DNA from: Agromyces sp. 3263
Lineage (GTDB): Bacteria; Actinomycetota; Actinomycetes; Actinomycetales; Microbacteriaceae
Direction: 5' to 3'
Length of the DNA stretch: 64,000 bases
NCBI RefSeq assembly: GCF_031456545.1
Contig: NZ_JAVDUV010000001.1
Span: 2,356,001-2,420,000 of the forward strand
Positions 9,031 through 17,834 of this stretch are shown here, in pieces. The notes beneath the pieces were generated by a model that saw only the letters and a program-made list of their open reading frames with translations, did no database searches and was not told the origin of the DNA. How positions within the stretch are numbered: the stretch's first letter is position 1; each line of letters begins with the position of its first letter. The translations under genes and the position numbers were made by a program.

Positions 9031-9717
9031 TCAGCAGTCGGGCCGCGGCGCCATGCGGTAGGCGGTGAGCGAGGCGAACGCGAGCCACGCGAAACCGGCG
9101 ATCACCGCCAGCCAGAGCAGTCCGACACCGGCGGGCACCGTGGCGAGCGCCGCGCCGCCGAGGAACCCGAGCACGATGACCGCCGCGGCGACGAACGAGA
9201 TCGTCGCTGCTGCGCCGCGCCCCTCGCTGCGGAACCACGTGCCGATGACGACCGCCGCGGCCGCGAGGCTGAGGAATCCGGTCGCGCCGGCCGCGAGGTG
9301 GAGCAGTCCGCTCGGCGACGCGGTCGTGGCATCCGCGCCCCCCGGTGGGAACCCGCCCGCAGGGTCGGGCGGGAAGACCGCTGCAGCGAACAGGCTGACG
9401 CCGTACAGGCCGAGGAGCACGGCCGCCCACGTGCCGCGACGTCCGGGCAGCAGCCGGGCGAACCCGACGGCCGCGGCGAGCACCATGAGGCCGGTGAGTA
9501 CGAGGTTGGCCGCCTGGATCCAACCGAGCGGGCCGAGCAGCAGCAGGCTGAGCGCGTGTCGCGACAGGTCGAAGCCCGGCACGAGCAGCGCCTGCGCGAG
9601 CCCGACGACGAGGTAGAACGGACCTGCCACGATGCCCCAGCCCAGCAGCGACTTCGTGACGGCGCGGCCCCGGTCGAAGGTGGGGGCCGATGAGGGGGCG
9701 GGAGTTGTCGCTGACAT
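9031..9717 (-). CDS. DUF998 membrane protein
   Basis: A 228-residue integral membrane protein with about six hydrophobic segments and the DUF998 layout. Early features are a PFY(L/V)V stretch in the first helix and an LSLLLLGPLGWIQ-type segment at ~residues 59-71. The function of the family is not established. I start it at the ATG at 9717, which has AGGAAGG nine bases upstream; the 26 extra in-frame codons further up run into the operator. It is divergent from a TetR gene 108 bp away, and an inverted repeat lies between them. It is therefore probably the target of that repressor (inferred). Possible roles are membrane protection or efflux-like functions, but the sequence does not decide. Confidence 0.75.
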   Translation of the reverse strand: MSATTPAPSSAPTFDRGRAVTKSLLGWGIVAGPFYLVVGLAQALLVPGFDLSRHALSLLLLGPLGWIQAANLVLTGLMVLAAAVGFARLLPGRRGTWAAVLLGLYGVSLFAAAVFPPDPAGGFPPGGADATTASPSGLLHLAAGATGFLSLAAAAVVIGTWFRSEGRGAAATISFVAAAVIVLGFLGGAALATVPAGVGLLWLAVIAGFAWLAFASLTAYRMAPRPDC

Positions 9718-9777
9718 CGTGCGCACCTTCCTGATCAGTGTGGTGTCGAGGTGTGTATTGCCCTCATGGGTGTAGTA

Positions 9778-9795
9778 TTGCACCGAGCGATGCAA
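9778..9795. promoter_or_regulatory. Probable TetR operator between DUF998 and tetR
   Basis: TTGCA (9778-9782) and TGCAA (9791-9795) form a perfect inverted repeat with an 8-nt spacer. The site lies in a locally AT-richer 108-bp divergent intergenic region and overlaps promoter-like elements for both directions. Confidence 0.45.
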
Positions 9796-9825
9796 AAGTA
9801 AACGCGCGAGTGCAGAAGAGGATCG

Positions 9826-10482
9826 ATGAGCACGCAGCCGATGGCCGACCGGACCGACTACGAAGACCCGCGGATCACCCGTTCACGCGCGCTGATCATG
9901 GATGCGGCCGCCCGGGTGTTCCTCGAGCGCGGATATCCCGGCACCAGCGTCGACGACATCGCCGCCGAGGCGGGCGTCTCGAAGCGCACCGTGTACAACG
10001 TCTTCGACGACAAGGAGCAGCTCTTCCGTGCGATCATCGGCCGCGCCATCGAGACGGCCGAGCGATTCTCGTTCGACTTCGCGTCGACGACGGCCGACGC
10101 CGACGACCTCGAGGCGGCGCTCGTCGCGCTCGCTCGCGAGCTCGCGGCATCCGTGCTGGGCGGCCGCGTGGTCCCCCTGCGGCGCCTGCTCATCGGCGAG
10201 GCGTCCCGCTTCCCCGGGTTCGCCGCCGACTACTACGAGCGCGCACCGGGCCGCGTGATGGCCGCGATCGCCGACGCGCTGCGAAGGCTCGGCGAACGGG
10301 GGCTGCTGCGCATCGACGACGCGCAGGTCGCCGCCGAGCACTTCGCGTTCCTCGCGATCGGCCCGTCGCTCGACCGCGCCCTCTTCGACGTCGCCGGCGA
10401 CACGGATGCCGCGACGGCGACGCACGCGGTCGAGCGCGCCGAGCGCGGCGCCGCCGTGTTCCTCCGGGCCTACGCGGCTTGA
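9826..10482 (+). CDS. TetR-family transcriptional repressor
   Basis: A 218-residue regulator. The N-terminal helix-turn-helix (~residues 20-66) shows the TetR signature with VFLERGYPGTSVDDIA and KRTVYNVFDDKEQLF. The ligand-binding region resembles the AefR-type C-terminal domain, and the end is Ala-rich. It most likely controls itself and the divergent DUF998 gene through the TTGCA inverted repeat. An AGAGG sequence precedes the ATG at 9826. The ligand is unknown. The gene runs head-on into the GH2 gene, and the two stop codons are only 10 bp apart. Confidence 0.9.
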   Translation: MSTQPMADRTDYEDPRITRSRALIMDAAARVFLERGYPGTSVDDIAAEAGVSKRTVYNVFDDKEQLFRAIIGRAIETAERFSFDFASTTADADDLEAALVALARELAASVLGGRVVPLRRLLIGEASRFPGFAADYYERAPGRVMAAIADALRRLGERGLLRIDDAQVAAEHFAFLAIGPSLDRALFDVAGDTDAATATHAVERAERGAAVFLRAYAA

Positions 10483-10495
10483 GCGGCGGGGCTCA
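10480..10495. terminator. Short shared hairpin formed by convergent stop codons
   Basis: TGAGC (10480-10484) pairs with GCTCA (10491-10495). The TGA of tetR and the TCA complement of the GH2 stop are both inside the stem. Confidence 0.35.
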
Positions 10496-12328
10496 GGCGT
10501 CGGCCCGGCCGGTGACGATCGCGCGGAGGGTCTCGACGGGCAGCTTCGGCACCCGGCGCTCATCGACGAGGCCGTTCGCCTCCTGCCGGGTGTCCGTGAG
10601 CTGCGTGTAGCAGAACCCGGCGAGCACCGGAGAGGCGTGCAGGGCCGAGACGAGCTCGGTGAGGTGCTCCTCGAACTCGGTGGCCGACCCCGAGACGGAG
10701 TAGCCCCAGGTCTCGATGTCGGAGTCGGGCGCGAACGTGATGCCGCCGAACTCGGTGACCATGACGGGCTTGCCGGCGGTGCCCGCGGGGAGGGCGACCA
10801 AGCGGCGTCCGGCCGGGCCGACGCCCTCGCGCATCGCCTCGATGGATGCGGCATCCGCGTAATTGGTGCGCAGTGCCGAGCCGGTCGTCGCGTAGTCGTG
10901 GATGGTGAGCAGGTCCGACTGCGCGTGCTCCCAGCCGTCGTTCGAGACGGCGAGCCGGGTCGGGTCGAGCGCCTTCGTGAGGTGGAAGAGCGCCTGCACG
11001 TAGTGCAGCTGGGCGGCGTCGTGCGACACGTGCTGCACGCCCCAGCTCTCGTTCACGGGCACCCAGGTCACGATCGACGGATGCGCCGCGTCACGCGCGA
11101 TCACGTCCATCCACTCCCGAACGGTGCGCTCGATCGCACGCGGCGAGAACTCGAAGGCGCTGCCGATCTCGCCCCACACGAGGAGGCCGAGGCGGTCGGT
11201 CCAGAAGAGGAGGCGGGGATCCTCGACCTTCTCGTGCAGGCGCACCGCGTTGAAGCCCAGGTCCTTGATGAGCTGCACCTCGGCCCGCAGGGCGTCGGCG
11301 CTCGGTGCGGCCAGGTGCGTCTCGGGCCAGTAGCCCTGTTCGAGCACCGAGCGGAGGAAGTAGGGGCGGTCGTTCAGCAGGAAGCGGCCGCCGTGCTCGT
11401 CGACGCTGCGGAGCCCGAGGTAGGACGCCACGTCGTCGACGACCGTGCCTGCCTCGTCGACGAGCCGGAGCCGCGCGTCGAGGAGCGTCGGGTGCTCGGG
11501 CGACCAGAGCAGCTGCTCGTAGCCCTGCCCGTTCGCCTGCCTGGGTAGCGCGACCACGACACGGTGCTCGGGTTCCGTCAGGCGGGTGCGCAGGGTGCCG
11601 AGCTCTTCGCCCTCGTGCTCGATCTCCACCTCGAGCCACAGCGGCCTCGTCGGCCGGGCTGCGAGGCGGAGCTGCAGCGCCACGTCGGCACCCGGAATGT
11701 CGGGGATCCAGTTCACCCGCGTCACGCGGTCGGATGCCACGGCCTCCAGCCACACCGGCTGCCAGATGCCCGTCGTGCGGTGGTACCAGATCACGTGCGG
11801 CTCCTCGAGCCAGTCCTGCTTGCCGCGCGGCTGCGAGACGTCGTGGGGGTCGTCCTCGACCCGCACGACGAGCGCGACGGTGCCGCCGAGCAGATCCTCG
11901 GGCAGCTCGAAGGAGAAGGGCGTCTGGCCGCCCTCGTGGGAGCCGAGCAGGCGTCCGTTCGCCCAGACCGAGGCGCGGAAGTCGACCGCGCCGAAGTGCA
12001 GCACGATGCGAGGTGCGTCGTCGCCGAGGCCGGCGGTGCGAAGCTGCTCGGGCTCGATGACGCGCCGGTACCAGGCCACGCGATGGAAGCCGGTGTCGCC
12101 GATCCCCGACGCGGGCGACTCGGGCGGGAACGGCACGACGATGCGCTGGGCGAACGGCGTCTCGCCGAGGTGCCAGCCGTCGTCGAGGCCCGTGTCGTCG
12201 TCGTCGAACGCGAATTCCCAATCGCCGCCGAGGTCGCACCAGGAGCGGCGCATCAGCTGGGGCCGCGGGTAGCTGCCGTCCTGCTTGGAGGCCCGCATCA
12301 TCGAGGAATCACGCATGCATGGAATCAT
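10493..12328 (-). CDS. Glycoside hydrolase family 2 enzyme (beta-galactosidase/beta-glucuronidase/beta-mannosidase type)
   Basis: A 611-residue GH2 enzyme: N-terminal sugar-binding jelly roll (to ~residue 200), immunoglobulin-like middle, and TIM barrel. The acid/base Glu427 lies in VPVNESWG and the nucleophile Glu526 in MVTEFGG. No signal peptide is visible, so it acts in the cytoplasm on imported oligosaccharides. At about 600 residues it is closer to the short glucuronidase/galactosidase forms than to LacZ; the substrate is not certain. The start at 12328 has no ribosome-binding site, but a -10-like TACAAA ends 6 nt before it, which suggests a leaderless mRNA. The promoter overlaps a LacI palindrome that is shared with the importer operon. 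Confidence 0.9.
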   Translation of the reverse strand: MIPCMRDSSMMRASKQDGSYPRPQLMRRSWCDLGGDWEFAFDDDDTGLDDGWHLGETPFAQRIVVPFPPESPASGIGDTGFHRVAWYRRVIEPEQLRTAGLGDDAPRIVLHFGAVDFRASVWANGRLLGSHEGGQTPFSFELPEDLLGGTVALVVRVEDDPHDVSQPRGKQDWLEEPHVIWYHRTTGIWQPVWLEAVASDRVTRVNWIPDIPGADVALQLRLAARPTRPLWLEVEIEHEGEELGTLRTRLTEPEHRVVVALPRQANGQGYEQLLWSPEHPTLLDARLRLVDEAGTVVDDVASYLGLRSVDEHGGRFLLNDRPYFLRSVLEQGYWPETHLAAPSADALRAEVQLIKDLGFNAVRLHEKVEDPRLLFWTDRLGLLVWGEIGSAFEFSPRAIERTVREWMDVIARDAAHPSIVTWVPVNESWGVQHVSHDAAQLHYVQALFHLTKALDPTRLAVSNDGWEHAQSDLLTIHDYATTGSALRTNYADAASIEAMREGVGPAGRRLVALPAGTAGKPVMVTEFGGITFAPDSDIETWGYSVSGSATEFEEHLTELVSALHASPVLAGFCYTQLTDTRQEANGLVDERRVPKLPVETLRAIVTGRADA

Positions 12329-12334
12329 GGCGCA

Positions 12335-12350
12335 TTTGTACAGCGCTGTA
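12335..12350 (-). promoter_or_regulatory. LacI operator overlapping the GH2 promoter
   Basis: The perfect palindrome TACAGCGCTGTA lies at 12339-12350. On the minus strand it runs into TACAAA (12340-12335), a -10-like box 6 nt before the GH2 start. The same palindrome is found at 13517-13528 before the sugar importer. Its centre (GCGC, flanked by ACA/TGT) is typical of LacI-family operators. Confidence 0.8.
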
Positions 12351-12392
12351 AAGTCGCAGGGACGGTGGTCGAAGCTGCCGGTCGGCTGAGCC

Positions 12393-12427
12393 GTCAGGCG
12401 TCAGGCGTCGGCCGTCAGGCGTCGGGG
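12393..12427. repeat. Five-copy heptamer tandem repeat across the lacI stop codon
   Basis: Five adjoining 7-bp units read GTCAGGC, GTCAGGC, GTCGGCC, GTCAGGC, GTCGGGG. The fourth copy contains the lacI stop codon. Confidence 0.7.
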
Positions 12428-13425
12428 GCGCTGGCGCGCACCGAGATGCCGTGCGGCACCACGACATGGCGTCCGGCACCGTGATGCCCGTGCATCCGCT
12501 CGTGCAGGAGCTCGAACGCCCGCGTCGCGAGCGCCCGCTTGTCAGGCGCGACCGAGGTGAGGGTGGGCGTGGTGTAGCCGGTGATGGCGCTGTCGTCCCA
12601 GCCGATCACCGCCACGTCGCCTGGGACCGACAGCCCTCGGCGCCGCAGCGCGGTGAGCGCTCCGGCCGCGAACCGGTCGTCCCGCGACAGGATGGCGTCG
12701 AAGGCGAGGCCGCGGTCGAGCGCCAGCTCGACGGCCGCCTCGGCGTCGTGCGAGTCGAAGCCGCGAGCGTGCAGCACGAGCTCGGGATCGAGCCGCACGC
12801 CGGCCCCCACCAGCGCCTCCTGGTAGCCGAGCAGTCGCCGCCGGTTCGTCATCGTGATGTCGCCGTCGACGAGGCCGAGGAACGCCACCCGCCGCCGACC
12901 GAGGCCCAGCAGGTGGGCCACCCCGTCGTGGGCGGCGGCGACGTTGTCGATCATGACGTGGTCGGTGGTGACGGGCGCGTCCACCTCGCCGAGGAGCACG
13001 AGCGGAAGGTCGTCGTGCAGCCGGGCCAGGTCGAGCGTGGCCATGCGCGTCGGCTGGAAGATCACGCCATCGACCAGACCCGCCTCGCGGTCCTGCAGCA
13101 CGGCCTTCTCGGCGGTCGCGTCGCTCAGGGTCTGCTCGATGATCACCCGGTACCCGCGCTCGAGCGCGATCTCGGCCAGATGGCTCGCCATCTCGCCGAA
13201 GTACGGATGGTCGATCTCGGGCATGGCGAGCGCGATCATGCCGGTGCGGCCGGTGGCCAGTCGACGGGCGGTGAGGTTCGGCCGATAGCCCAGCTCGTCG
13301 ATGGCGGCCTGCACGCGTGCCCTCATGTCGGGCTGCACATGGGCGTATCCGTTGACGACGTTCGACACCGTCTTCATCGACACCTGCGCGCGCTCCGCGA
13401 CGTCGATGAGCCTCACCCGAGCCAT
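12415..13425 (-). CDS. LacI-family transcriptional repressor
   Basis: A 336-residue regulator with an N-terminal LacI helix-turn-helix (residues ~4-26: LIDVAERAQVSMKTVSNVV) and hinge helix. A periplasmic-binding-protein-like effector domain follows (e.g. FDAILSRDDRFAAGAL, GDVAVIGWDDSAI). The start at 13425 is supported by GAGGAGGGG. It lies between the GH2 gene and the divergent importer operon. It very likely represses both through the palindrome TACAGCGCTGTA, lifting repression when a sugar derived from the imported substrate binds. TAGACT upstream on the minus strand (~25 nt before the coding region) is a plausible -10 for its own transcript. Confidence 0.93.
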   Translation of the reverse strand: MARVRLIDVAERAQVSMKTVSNVVNGYAHVQPDMRARVQAAIDELGYRPNLTARRLATGRTGMIALAMPEIDHPYFGEMASHLAEIALERGYRVIIEQTLSDATAEKAVLQDREAGLVDGVIFQPTRMATLDLARLHDDLPLVLLGEVDAPVTTDHVMIDNVAAAHDGVAHLLGLGRRRVAFLGLVDGDITMTNRRRLLGYQEALVGAGVRLDPELVLHARGFDSHDAEAAVELALDRGLAFDAILSRDDRFAAGALTALRRRGLSVPGDVAVIGWDDSAITGYTTPTLTSVAPDKRALATRAFELLHERMHGHHGAGRHVVVPHGISVRASAPDA

Positions 13426-13502
13426 CGCCCCTCCTCACGTCGAGTCGAGTCTAGGTGCGCTCCCGAAATCCGAACGAAGTCGGACGCCGAGAATCAACCC
13501 AC

Positions 13503-13532
13503 TCGACAGATCACTTTACAGCGCTGTACATT
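13503..13532 (+). promoter_or_regulatory. Promoter and LacI operator of the sugar importer operon
   Basis: A -35-like TCGACA (13503-13508) and a -10-like TACATT (13527-13532) are 18 bp apart. The perfect palindrome TACAGCGCTGTA (13517-13528) covers the end of the spacer and the -10. Bound LacI would thus block RNA polymerase. A leader of about 65 nt then carries the ribosome-binding site GAGGAGG. Confidence 0.75.
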
Positions 13533-13604
13533 GTCGGAGGCCGTCAGTTTCGACGGCAGGTCCGCGCGAAGGCGCGACACCGTTTTCAACGAGGAGGACG
13601 ACCG

Positions 13605-14912
13605 GTGGGCAAGAGGCTGAGGTTCACGAGGTTCATGCAGGGGGCGGCGATCGCCGCCGTCGGCGCGCTGGCGCTGGCCGGCTGCAGCGGACAGGGCGGC
13701 GCGCAGAGCGCCGGCGGCGAGTTCACGGGCGAGTACGACGGCCCCGAGGTCACCCTGCAGTACTGGAACGGGTTCACCGGCGGTGATGGCCCGTTCATGG
13801 AGCAGATGGTCGACCAGTTCATGGCCGAGCACGACAACATCAAGATCGAGTCCACGACGCAGGAGTGGAGCGACTTCTACCAGAAGCTGCCCGCGGCCGT
13901 GACGGCGGGCAAAGGCCCCGACGTCGGCGTGATGCACCTCGACCAGCTGGCGACGATGGCGGCCCGCAACGTCATCGTGCCCGTCGACGACCTCGCAAAG
14001 GAGCTCGACCTGAGCGCCGACGACTTCAGCAAGGAGGTCTGGGACGCCGGCGTGTACAACGACGCCCGCTACGGCATCCCGCTCGACGTGCACTCGCTAG
14101 CCATGTACTACAACACCGAGCACTTCGCGGCCGCCGGCATCACCGAGCCCCCGACCGACGAGGCGTCCTTCCAGGAAGCGCTCGACAAGCTCAAGGCCGC
14201 CGGCTACGAGACCCCGTTCTGGATGCCGGCCCTGTGGCCCGCGCACCTCATGGAGTTGTCGCTGATCTGGCAGGCCGGCGGCGAGCCGTACTCCGAGGAC
14301 GGCAGCGAGGCGACCTTCGACTCCGAGGAGGGCGTCGACGGCCTCACCTGGATGCGGTCGATGGTCGACGAGGGCTACAGCCCGGCGGATGTCGCGGCCG
14401 ACGCCCAGTACGTCGCCTTCAAGAACGGCGAGACGTCCATCACCTGGGACGGCATCTGGCAGATCAACGACCTGAAGGAGTCCGGGATCCCGTTCGCGGC
14501 CGCGCCCGTGCCGGCGATCGGCGGCGACCCGGCCGTGTGGGCGAACTCGCACAACTTCTTCCTGCCCCGCCAGGCCAAGCCCGACGACAACAAGGCCAAC
14601 GCGGCCAAGGTGTTCATCGCGTGGATGAGCGAGAACTCGGGTGAGTGGGCGGGCGCCGGCATGATCCCCGCGCGTGAGTCCGTGCGCTCGTCGGTCATCG
14701 GCGGCACGGTGCAGGAGCCGATCGCCGAGCAGATCGACAACATGCGCTTCCTCCCCGCGGTGCCCGGCCTCGGCCCGGTGCAGGCGGAGACCCTCGAGGT
14801 GGCGGTCGCCGACGGCGTGCTCGGCAAGGCGAGCCCCGAGGAGGCGCTGCAGCGCGAGGCGGATCGCGCCACCAAGCTCATGCAGGAGAACCTCGAGAAG
14901 TTCGGCGGCTGA
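13605..14912 (+). CDS. Extracellular sugar-binding lipoprotein of an ABC importer
   Basis: A 435-residue family 1 extracellular solute-binding protein. It has a lipoprotein signal peptide with lipobox LAGC (Cys27) and characteristic stretches (TLQYWNGFTGGDG, YNDARYGIPLDVHSLAMYYN, AFKNGETSITWDGIW). It captures an oligosaccharide and delivers it to the two permeases encoded next. I place the start at the GTG at 13605 because GAGGAGG lies just upstream and the signal peptide begins there; the in-frame ATG 50 codons earlier precedes the promoter. An ATPase is not encoded in this operon, so a shared MsiK-type ATPase elsewhere is likely (inferred from actinobacterial systems). Confidence 0.92.
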   Translation: MGKRLRFTRFMQGAAIAAVGALALAGCSGQGGAQSAGGEFTGEYDGPEVTLQYWNGFTGGDGPFMEQMVDQFMAEHDNIKIESTTQEWSDFYQKLPAAVTAGKGPDVGVMHLDQLATMAARNVIVPVDDLAKELDLSADDFSKEVWDAGVYNDARYGIPLDVHSLAMYYNTEHFAAAGITEPPTDEASFQEALDKLKAAGYETPFWMPALWPAHLMELSLIWQAGGEPYSEDGSEATFDSEEGVDGLTWMRSMVDEGYSPADVAADAQYVAFKNGETSITWDGIWQINDLKESGIPFAAAPVPAIGGDPAVWANSHNFFLPRQAKPDDNKANAAKVFIAWMSENSGEWAGAGMIPARESVRSSVIGGTVQEPIAEQIDNMRFLPAVPGLGPVQAETLEVAVADGVLGKASPEEALQREADRATKLMQENLEKFGG

Positions 14913-14914
14913 GC

Positions 14915-15937
14915 ATGAGCACCCAGACGCGCGTGGGCGCCTTCGCAACGGAGGCGCCCACCGCGGCATCCGATGGGGCGGCCGCCCGGCGCGCCGGGGT
15001 GTCGCCCACCCGTCAGAAGCCCTTCACGCCGTGGCTGTTCCTGCTGCCCTACCTGCTGCTGTTCACGGTCTTCGTGATCGTGCCGTCGGTGTTCGGCATC
15101 TGGATCAGCCTGCACGAGTGGGACTACACGCTGCCGAACAAGCCGTTCGTCGGCGGTGAGAACTACGTCGAGCTCTTCGATCCGAACTCGGTCAACTCCG
15201 GCTCGTTCTGGACCTCGATGCGCGCGACCGCGATCTTCACGGTCTTCAGCGTGCCGCTGCTGCTCGTGCTGCCGCTCTTCGTCGCACTGCTGATGAACAA
15301 GTCGTTCCCGGGGCGCAACTTCTTCCGCGCCGTCTACTTCGCGCCCTACGTGCTCGGCGTCGCGGTGGTCGGCCTGATGTGGCGCTACCTGCTCGACAAC
15401 AACATCGGCCTCGTCAACTACTACCTGGGCCTGTTCGGCCTGCCCGACGACACCGCTTGGACGACGTCGGTCCCGGCCGCGTGGGTCGCGCTGGTCGGCG
15501 TCACGGTGTGGTGGACCCTCGGGTTCAACTCGGTGATCTACCTCGCCGCGCTGCAGGACATCCCCGCCGAGCTGTACGAGGCGGCATCCGTCGACGGGGC
15601 GAACTCGTGGCAGAAGTTCCGCAACGTCACGCTCCCGGGTCTCCGGCCGATCCTCACGTTCGTGACGATCAACACGCTGATCGCCTCGGCGAACATGTTC
15701 GGCCAGTCGTACATCATCACGCAGGGCGCCCCGGGGCGGGAGACCCGCACGGCCATCTACCAGATCGCCGAGACGGGCCTTCGGAACTTCCAGATGGGCG
15801 ATGCGGCCGCCATGAGCTACGTGCTCACGTTCTTCCTCATGGTGATCAGCGTCATCGTGTTCTGGCTGTTCCGCGAGAAGAAGGAGAAGCCGATGCCCCA
15901 GGAGCCGTCGGCCGCGCGCGAAGGAGCACTGCGATGA
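14915..15937 (+). CDS. ABC sugar importer permease (MalF type)
   Basis: A 340-residue inner-membrane permease with six main hydrophobic segments and the EAA loop (EAASVDGANSWQKFRNVTLP, ~residues 221-240), which contacts the ATPase. It starts 2 bp after the binding-protein gene and its TGA overlaps the next start as ATGA, so the three proteins are made from one transcript. The first ~35 residues are hydrophilic and cytosolic. It forms the translocation path with the next permease. Confidence 0.93.
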   Translation: MSTQTRVGAFATEAPTAASDGAAARRAGVSPTRQKPFTPWLFLLPYLLLFTVFVIVPSVFGIWISLHEWDYTLPNKPFVGGENYVELFDPNSVNSGSFWTSMRATAIFTVFSVPLLLVLPLFVALLMNKSFPGRNFFRAVYFAPYVLGVAVVGLMWRYLLDNNIGLVNYYLGLFGLPDDTAWTTSVPAAWVALVGVTVWWTLGFNSVIYLAALQDIPAELYEAASVDGANSWQKFRNVTLPGLRPILTFVTINTLIASANMFGQSYIITQGAPGRETRTAIYQIAETGLRNFQMGDAAAMSYVLTFFLMVISVIVFWLFREKKEKPMPQEPSAAREGALR

Positions 15938-16836
15938 CCGCCATCGAGCGCGTGGCCACGCCGGCCGCCGTGACCGCCGTCGAACGGCAGGGCGAGGCGC
16001 GCACGGGACGCACCCCGGTGTGGGCCATCGTGCTGCGCTACGTGCTGCTCGGCGTGCTCGCGCTGCTCTACATCAGCCCGATCATCTTCATGCTGGTGAC
16101 CTCGTTCAAGACCAGGGCGGATGCCGCGGGCATCCCGCCGACGTGGATCCCGAACCCGTTCACGACCCAGGCGTACGAGACGATCCTCACGGCCAGCGGC
16201 ACCCCGGTGCTCATCTGGTTCTCGAACAGCCTCATCGCGGCGGTGCTGCACTCGGCGCTGGTCGTCGTGACCGCCTCGCTCGCCGCCTACCCGCTGGCGC
16301 GAATGAGGTTCCGCGGGCGCGGCCTGGTGTTCGGCATCGTGATCGCCACCCTGCTGATCCCGCCGGTGATCCTCATCATCCCGAACTACCTCATCGTCGG
16401 GAACCTGGGCTGGCTGAACTCGCTCGTCGCGATCATCATCCCGACCGCGGCATCCGCCTTCGGCGTGTTCTTCATGCGCCAGTTCTTCCTGAGCCTGCCG
16501 GCCGAGCTCGAGGAGGCGGCGCTCATCGACGGCGCGAACCGCTGGAGCATCTTCCTGCGGATCATCCTGCCGCTCTCGAAGCCCGCCATGGCGACGCTCG
16601 CCCTGCTGGCGTTCCTCACCAACTGGAACGACTTCCTCTGGCCGGTGTACGTGCTGTTCAGCGCCGACGTCCAGACCCTGCCGGCGGGCCTCGGAACGCT
16701 GCAGTCGGCGAACGCCGTGCGGTACGACCTGCTCATGGCGGGCGCCGTCATCGCGAGCGTGCCGGTGCTGCTGCTGTTCGTGTTCCTGCAGCGGTTCATC
16801 ATCGAGGGTGTCTCGCGTCAGGGGCTCAAGGGGTGA
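15934..16836 (+). CDS. ABC sugar importer permease (MalG type)
   Basis: A 300-residue permease with six hydrophobic segments, the EAA loop (EEAALIDGANRWSIFLRIIL, ~residues 191-210) and the usual C-terminal membrane end FLQRFIIEGVSRQGLKG. The start codon overlaps the preceding stop (ATGA), and its own stop overlaps the next start (GTGA), so the four genes are translationally coupled. It pairs with the preceding permease. Confidence 0.93.
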   Translation: MTAIERVATPAAVTAVERQGEARTGRTPVWAIVLRYVLLGVLALLYISPIIFMLVTSFKTRADAAGIPPTWIPNPFTTQAYETILTASGTPVLIWFSNSLIAAVLHSALVVVTASLAAYPLARMRFRGRGLVFGIVIATLLIPPVILIIPNYLIVGNLGWLNSLVAIIIPTAASAFGVFFMRQFFLSLPAELEEAALIDGANRWSIFLRIILPLSKPAMATLALLAFLTNWNDFLWPVYVLFSADVQTLPAGLGTLQSANAVRYDLLMAGAVIASVPVLLLFVFLQRFIIEGVSRQGLKG

Positions 16837-17834
16837 CCCTGCGGCTCCGACGGGTCGCGGCGGCCAGCCTCGCGCTGGCCGCCGCGGCGACACTGGTCTC
16901 GTGTTCCGCGGGTGCGGGCGAGGGTGCGACGGAGGCCGCGCCCGACGCGGCATCCGAATCGCCGTTCGCGCCCGTGATCGACGAGGACTTCCCCGATCCC
17001 GACGTGCTCGCGACCGACGACGGCTACGTCCTCTACGCGACGAACGACTCGCGCCGGAACGTGCAGGTCGCGCGCTCGGCCGACCTCGTCGAGTGGGAGG
17101 TGCTCGACGACGACGCCCTGCCCGAACTGCCCGACTGGGTCATCCCGGGCAAGACGTGGGCGCCCGAGGTGACCGAGGTCGCGCCGGGGCAGTTCGTGAT
17201 GTACACGACGACGACGAACTTCTCGCCGTCCCGACAGTGCATCGCGGTCGCGACGGCGGAGTCGGCGACCGGCCCGTTCGTCGTCCAGGGCGACGGCATG
17301 CTCGTCTGCCCCGACGAGGAGGGTGGCGCCATCGACGCGTCGACCTTCCGCGACGACGACGGCAGCCTGCACCTCGTGTGGAAGAACGACGGCAACTGCT
17401 GCGGGCTCGACACCTGGCTGCAGACCGCGCCGCTCAGCGCTGACGGGCTGAGCCTCACCGGTCCTCCGGTGCGCCTGCTGAAGCAGGACCTCGCGTGGGA
17501 GGGCGACCTCGTCGAGGCGCCGACCCTCGTGAAGCGCGACGGCGTCTACCACCTCTTCTACTCGGCCAACTCCTACGGCGACGAGACCTACGCCGTCGGC
17601 CACGCGACCGCGCCGGCGCTCACCGGACCGTGGACCAAGGACCCCGAGCCGTTCTTCTCCACGGATTCGACCGACGGCGCGCTCATCGGCCCCGGCGGGC
17701 AGGACATCGTGACGGATGCCGCGGGCGACGACGTGTTCGTGTTCCACGCCTGGGACCCCGACTTCCTCGCCCGCAAGGTCTACACGCTGCCGCTGGTCTG
17801 GGACGAGGGAACGCCCCGCGTTGTCGTGCCCTGA
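16833..17834 (+). CDS. Secreted GH43-family glycosidase, lipoprotein
   Basis: A 333-residue predicted lipoprotein (lipobox LVSC, Cys24) with a GH43 five-bladed propeller. The catalytic base lies in DFPDPDV (Asp55), the pKa-modulating Asp168 in AIDAST and the acid Glu228 in LVEAPT. The WAPEV and GPGGQD stretches are also typical. Family members act on arabinans, xylans or galactans. Tethered outside the cell, it would trim side chains or release oligosaccharides that the coupled ABC importer takes up and the cytoplasmic GH2 enzyme then cleaves. The GTG start overlaps the permease stop. The exact linkage cleaved cannot be told from the sequence. Confidence 0.85.
   Translation: MTLRLRRVAAASLALAAAATLVSCSAGAGEGATEAAPDAASESPFAPVIDEDFPDPDVLATDDGYVLYATNDSRRNVQVARSADLVEWEVLDDDALPELPDWVIPGKTWAPEVTEVAPGQFVMYTTTTNFSPSRQCIAVATAESATGPFVVQGDGMLVCPDEEGGAIDASTFRDDDGSLHLVWKNDGNCCGLDTWLQTAPLSADGLSLTGPPVRLLKQDLAWEGDLVEAPTLVKRDGVYHLFYSANSYGDETYAVGHATAPALTGPWTKDPEPFFSTDSTDGALIGPGGQDIVTDAAGDDVFVFHAWDPDFLARKVYTLPLVWDEGTPRVVVP

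Noticed and set aside
16833..17834. GH43 protein as a plain substrate-binding protein of the ABC importer
   Set aside because: The three acidic residues typical of GH43 (DPD, AIDA, VEAP) and the propeller repeats are present. The binding protein is already encoded at 13605.
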